From the NCBI GenBank assembly GCA_007123015.1, contig SKSL01000025.1, forward strand, positions 1-16,089: DNA of 16,089 nt, written 5' to 3'. A model generated the notes under the pieces. That model saw only the letters and a program-made list of their open reading frames with translations, had not been told where the DNA came from and made no database searches. Origin of the DNA: Natronohydrobacter sp. Lineage in GTDB: Bacteria; Pseudomonadota; Alphaproteobacteria; Rhodobacterales; Rhodobacteraceae. This document shows positions 14,013-16,089 of the stretch, piece by piece. Within the stretch, counting starts at the first letter, position 1. Every line of letters begins with the position of its first letter. Made by a program: the position numbers and the translations under genes.

Positions 14013-14876
14013 TCAGATCGCGGCCTTGCGGCTTTCTTCGATATAGATGTCGCGCAGCCGGGTCGCCAAGGGCCCCGGGACTCCGTCGCCAAGTGTCTCC
14101 CCGTCAATCTCGACCACCGGCAAGACAAACGTGCTGGCCGAGGTCACAAAGGCCTCATCAGCCGATTTCGCCTCATCTACAGTGAAACTGCGTTCCTCGA
14201 CCGGCATTTGCGCCTCACGCGCAAAGCGCAGGACAGCCGCACGGGTAATCCCGTGCAGAATGTCGTTTGACAGCGCCCGTGTAATGATCCGCCCATCCTT
14301 GATGATATAGGCATTGTTGGACGTGCCCTCGGTCACAGTGCCATCCTGCACCATCCAGGCATCATCGCAGCCCGCCTTGATGGCCATCATCTTGCCCATG
14401 CTGGGATAAAGCAGTTGCACGGTCTTGATGTCGCGCCGCCCCCAGCGCAGATCGTCGATCATCGCGACCTTGATGCCCTTCCTCGCTTTGGGGCTGTCCA
14501 GCAGCGCCGGGTTGGCCTGCGTGAACAGCACCACTGTCGGGGCCGTGGTTTCCGGGTCCGGAAAGACGAAATCACGATCATTGGGCGCGCCGCGCGTCAC
14601 TTGCAGATAGATCATCCCCTGATCAAGCCCGTTTTGCGCAATGAGTTGGCGATGCACGTCCAGCCAGCCTTCGCGGTCCATCGGGTTGGCGATGTCCAAC
14701 TCGCCCAGCGACCGCTCAAGCCGCGTGAAATGGCCGTCGAAATCGACCAGCTTGCTGTCGATGACCGTCGTGACCTCATAGACCCCATCGGCCATCAGAA
14801 AGCCGCGGTCGAAGATCGAGACCTTGGCCTCGCCTTCGGGAAGGTAGTCGCCATTGACATAAACGATACGGCTCAT
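14013..14876 (-). CDS. dat: D-amino-acid aminotransferase-like, fold-type IV PLP enzyme
   Basis: The 287-residue product has the fold-IV order: VYVNGDYLPEGEAKVSIFDR (5-24), then GFLMADGVYE (25-34). RRDIKTVQLL follows with Lys151 as the PLP-binding lysine, and VTEGTSNNAYII with Glu183 contacting the PLP ring nitrogen. The DIK-x-x-x-LL surround favours D-alanine/D-amino-acid transaminase over branched-chain aminotransferase, but substrate assignment by eye is uncertain. It would interconvert D-amino acids and 2-oxo acids in the cytoplasm. The ATG at 14876 has AAGGA 8 nt upstream; an earlier ATG at 14885 overlaps the ilvD end. It starts 2 nt after the ilvD stop, so it is coupled to that gene. 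Confidence 0.82.
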   Translation of the reverse strand: MSRIVYVNGDYLPEGEAKVSIFDRGFLMADGVYEVTTVIDSKLVDFDGHFTRLERSLGELDIANPMDREGWLDVHRQLIAQNGLDQGMIYLQVTRGAPNDRDFVFPDPETTAPTVVLFTQANPALLDSPKARKGIKVAMIDDLRWGRRDIKTVQLLYPSMGKMMAIKAGCDDAWMVQDGTVTEGTSNNAYIIKDGRIITRALSNDILHGITRAAVLRFAREAQMPVEERSFTVDEAKSADEAFVTSASTFVLPVVEIDGETLGDGVPGPLATRLRDIYIEESRKAAI

Positions 14877-14878
14877 GC

Positions 14879-16089
14879 TCACCATCCTTCGGGCAATTTG
14901 CGCACAGCCCCCTGTGCCGCAGATGTTGTCAAAGCCGCATAGGCCCGCAGCGCCGTCGTAACCTTGCGCGGGCGCGGCTTGGCCGGTTTCCAGCCTTTTT
15001 CATCCTGCGCCATGCGCCGTGCCGCGATAGTCGCGTCATCGACGGCCAGGTGAATGGTGCGGTTCGGGATATCTATCTCGATCAGATCGCCCTGTTCCAC
15101 CAGCCCGATCAGCCCGCCTTCTTCGGCTTCCGGGCTGACATGGCCAATGGACAGCCCTGATGTGCCGCCAGAGAAACGTCCGTCTGTCACCAGCGCGCAA
15201 TCCTTGCCAAGACCCTTCGATTTCAGATAGCTGGTGGGATAGAGCATTTCCTGCATCCCCGGCCCCCCGCGCGGCCCTTCATAGCGGATGATCACGACCT
15301 CGCCCGCCTTGACCTTGCCAGTCAGAATACCACTCACGGCATCATCCTGAGATTCGAACACATGCGCAGGGCCCGAAAATTTCAGGATCGACTCATCCAC
15401 CCCGGCGGTTTTCACAATGCAACCTTGTTCGGCCAGATTACCAAACAACACGGCCAATCCGCCATCCTGACTGAAAGCATGTTCTTTCGACCGGATCACG
15501 CCGTTCTCGCGGTCCATATCCAGACTGTCATAGGCCTTGGCCTGGCTGAAGGCTTGCGTTGTGCGCACACCACCGGGTGCAGCCTTGTAGAACTCATGCA
15601 CTTCCGGGTCTTCCGTGCGCATGACGTCCCACATGTCCAGCGCCATGCCCATGGTCGGGCTGTGCACTGTCGGCAACTCGCGATGCAAAAGACCCGCGCG
15701 ATCAAGTTCCCCAAGGATCGCCATGATCCCGCCTGCGCGATGCACATCTTCCATATGCACATCATCCTTGGCAGGCGCGACTTTCGACAGGCAAGGGACG
15801 CGGCGTGACAGCCGGTCGATATCGGCCATGGTAAATTCGATCCCGCCTTCATGGGCCGCAGCCAGCAGATGCAGCACAGTATTGGTGGATCCACCCATGG
15901 CGATATCCAGCGACATGGCATTCTCGAACGCTTCAAAGCTTGCGATATTGCGCGGCAGCACGCTGTCATCATCCTGCTCGTAATAGCGCTTGGCCAGATC
16001 GACCACGACATGACCCGCGCGCAGGAACAACTGCTTGCGGTAAGCATGGGTCGCCAGCGTCGAGCCGTTGCCGGGCAGCGACAGGCCCA
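14879..16089 (-). CDS. ilvD: Dihydroxy-acid dehydratase, C-terminal two thirds (cut by window edge)
   Basis: About 403 codons are present; the N-terminus lies beyond the right edge. The visible part starts GLSLPGNGSTLATHAYRKQL and has AMGGSTNTVLHLLAAAHEGG. It then has GPRGGPGMQEMLYPTSYLKS and TDGRFSGGTSGLSIGHVSPE, all IlvD hallmarks rather than Edd, and ends RKLPEGW. The enzyme uses an iron-sulfur cluster to dehydrate 2,3-dihydroxy acids in valine, isoleucine and leucine synthesis. The stop lies 2 nt before the start of the aminotransferase gene on the same strand. Confidence 0.95.
   Translation of the reverse strand, partial: GLSLPGNGSTLATHAYRKQLFLRAGHVVVDLAKRYYEQDDDSVLPRNIASFEAFENAMSLDIAMGGSTNTVLHLLAAAHEGGIEFTMADIDRLSRRVPCLSKVAPAKDDVHMEDVHRAGGIMAILGELDRAGLLHRELPTVHSPTMGMALDMWDVMRTEDPEVHEFYKAAPGGVRTTQAFSQAKAYDSLDMDRENGVIRSKEHAFSQDGGLAVLFGNLAEQGCIVKTAGVDESILKFSGPAHVFESQDDAVSGILTGKVKAGEVVIIRYEGPRGGPGMQEMLYPTSYLKSKGLGKDCALVTDGRFSGGTSGLSIGHVSPEAEEGGLIGLVEQGDLIEIDIPNRTIHLAVDDATIAARRMAQDEKGWKPAKPRPRKVTTALRAYAALTTSAAQGAVRKLPEGW

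Noticed and set aside
1..16089. CRISPR arrays, tRNA/rRNA genes, insertion sequences, prophage or defence islands
   Set aside because: No regularly spaced direct repeats, tRNA-like cloverleaf ends, transposase motifs or terminal inverted repeats were seen; the recognisable genes are mainly housekeeping or transport genes.

Overview
The window looks like an ordinary chromosomal segment of an alphaproteobacterium, most likely a Rhodobacteraceae (roseobacter/Rhodobacter group) member. This rests on high-GC coding DNA, a MipZ division ATPase, a DUF1244 protein, a baeRF-family protein, an RTX protein of the type common in that family, and an 'AAATACTC-GGGGGTCCGGGGG' hairpin element that I recall from that group. 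No phage, transposon, CRISPR array, tRNA or rRNA is visible. I assign 17 protein genes, two of them cut by the window edges, plus one doubtful gene remnant.

Layout. 1-276 (-) is the N-terminus of DnaK, divergent from a baeRF-like protein (535-1656, +). A 0.75 kb stretch with no convincing intact gene follows; it holds a possible decayed reading frame and the Rhodobacterales-type hairpin. Next is a Tat-exported SGNH-like protein (-), divergent from a complete molybdate-type ABC transporter operon, modABC (+, 3541-6121). This converges on motB (-). A lytic-transglycosylase-like lipoprotein (+) converges on mipZ (-).

The centre (8784-10259, -) is ribosomal: rpmI-rplT with its own terminator, then rplS-rpmE with its own promoter, a leader of roughly 200 nt and an intrinsic terminator. 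Upstream on the same strand lies pyk (pyruvate kinase) followed by a small two-helix membrane protein. A DUF1244 gene (+) is divergent from pyk. After a gene-free stretch of about 420 bp comes an RTX-type acidic protein (+, 13021-13986). The window ends with ilvD (-, cut at the right edge) and a closely coupled D-amino-acid-aminotransferase-like gene.

The genes work in several independent modules: protein folding (dnaK), molybdate uptake (modABC), flagellar motor (motB), cell-wall turnover and division-site placement (lipoprotein transglycosylase, mipZ), translation (L35, L20, L19, L31), glycolysis (pyk) and amino-acid metabolism (ilvD, dat-like). I see no clear undescribed multi-gene system. 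The most interesting points are the baeRF protein beside dnaK, the Tat/SGNH-like protein, the possible gene remnant at about 1.74-2.23 kb, the long rplS leader and the RTX protein with its AT-rich promoter.
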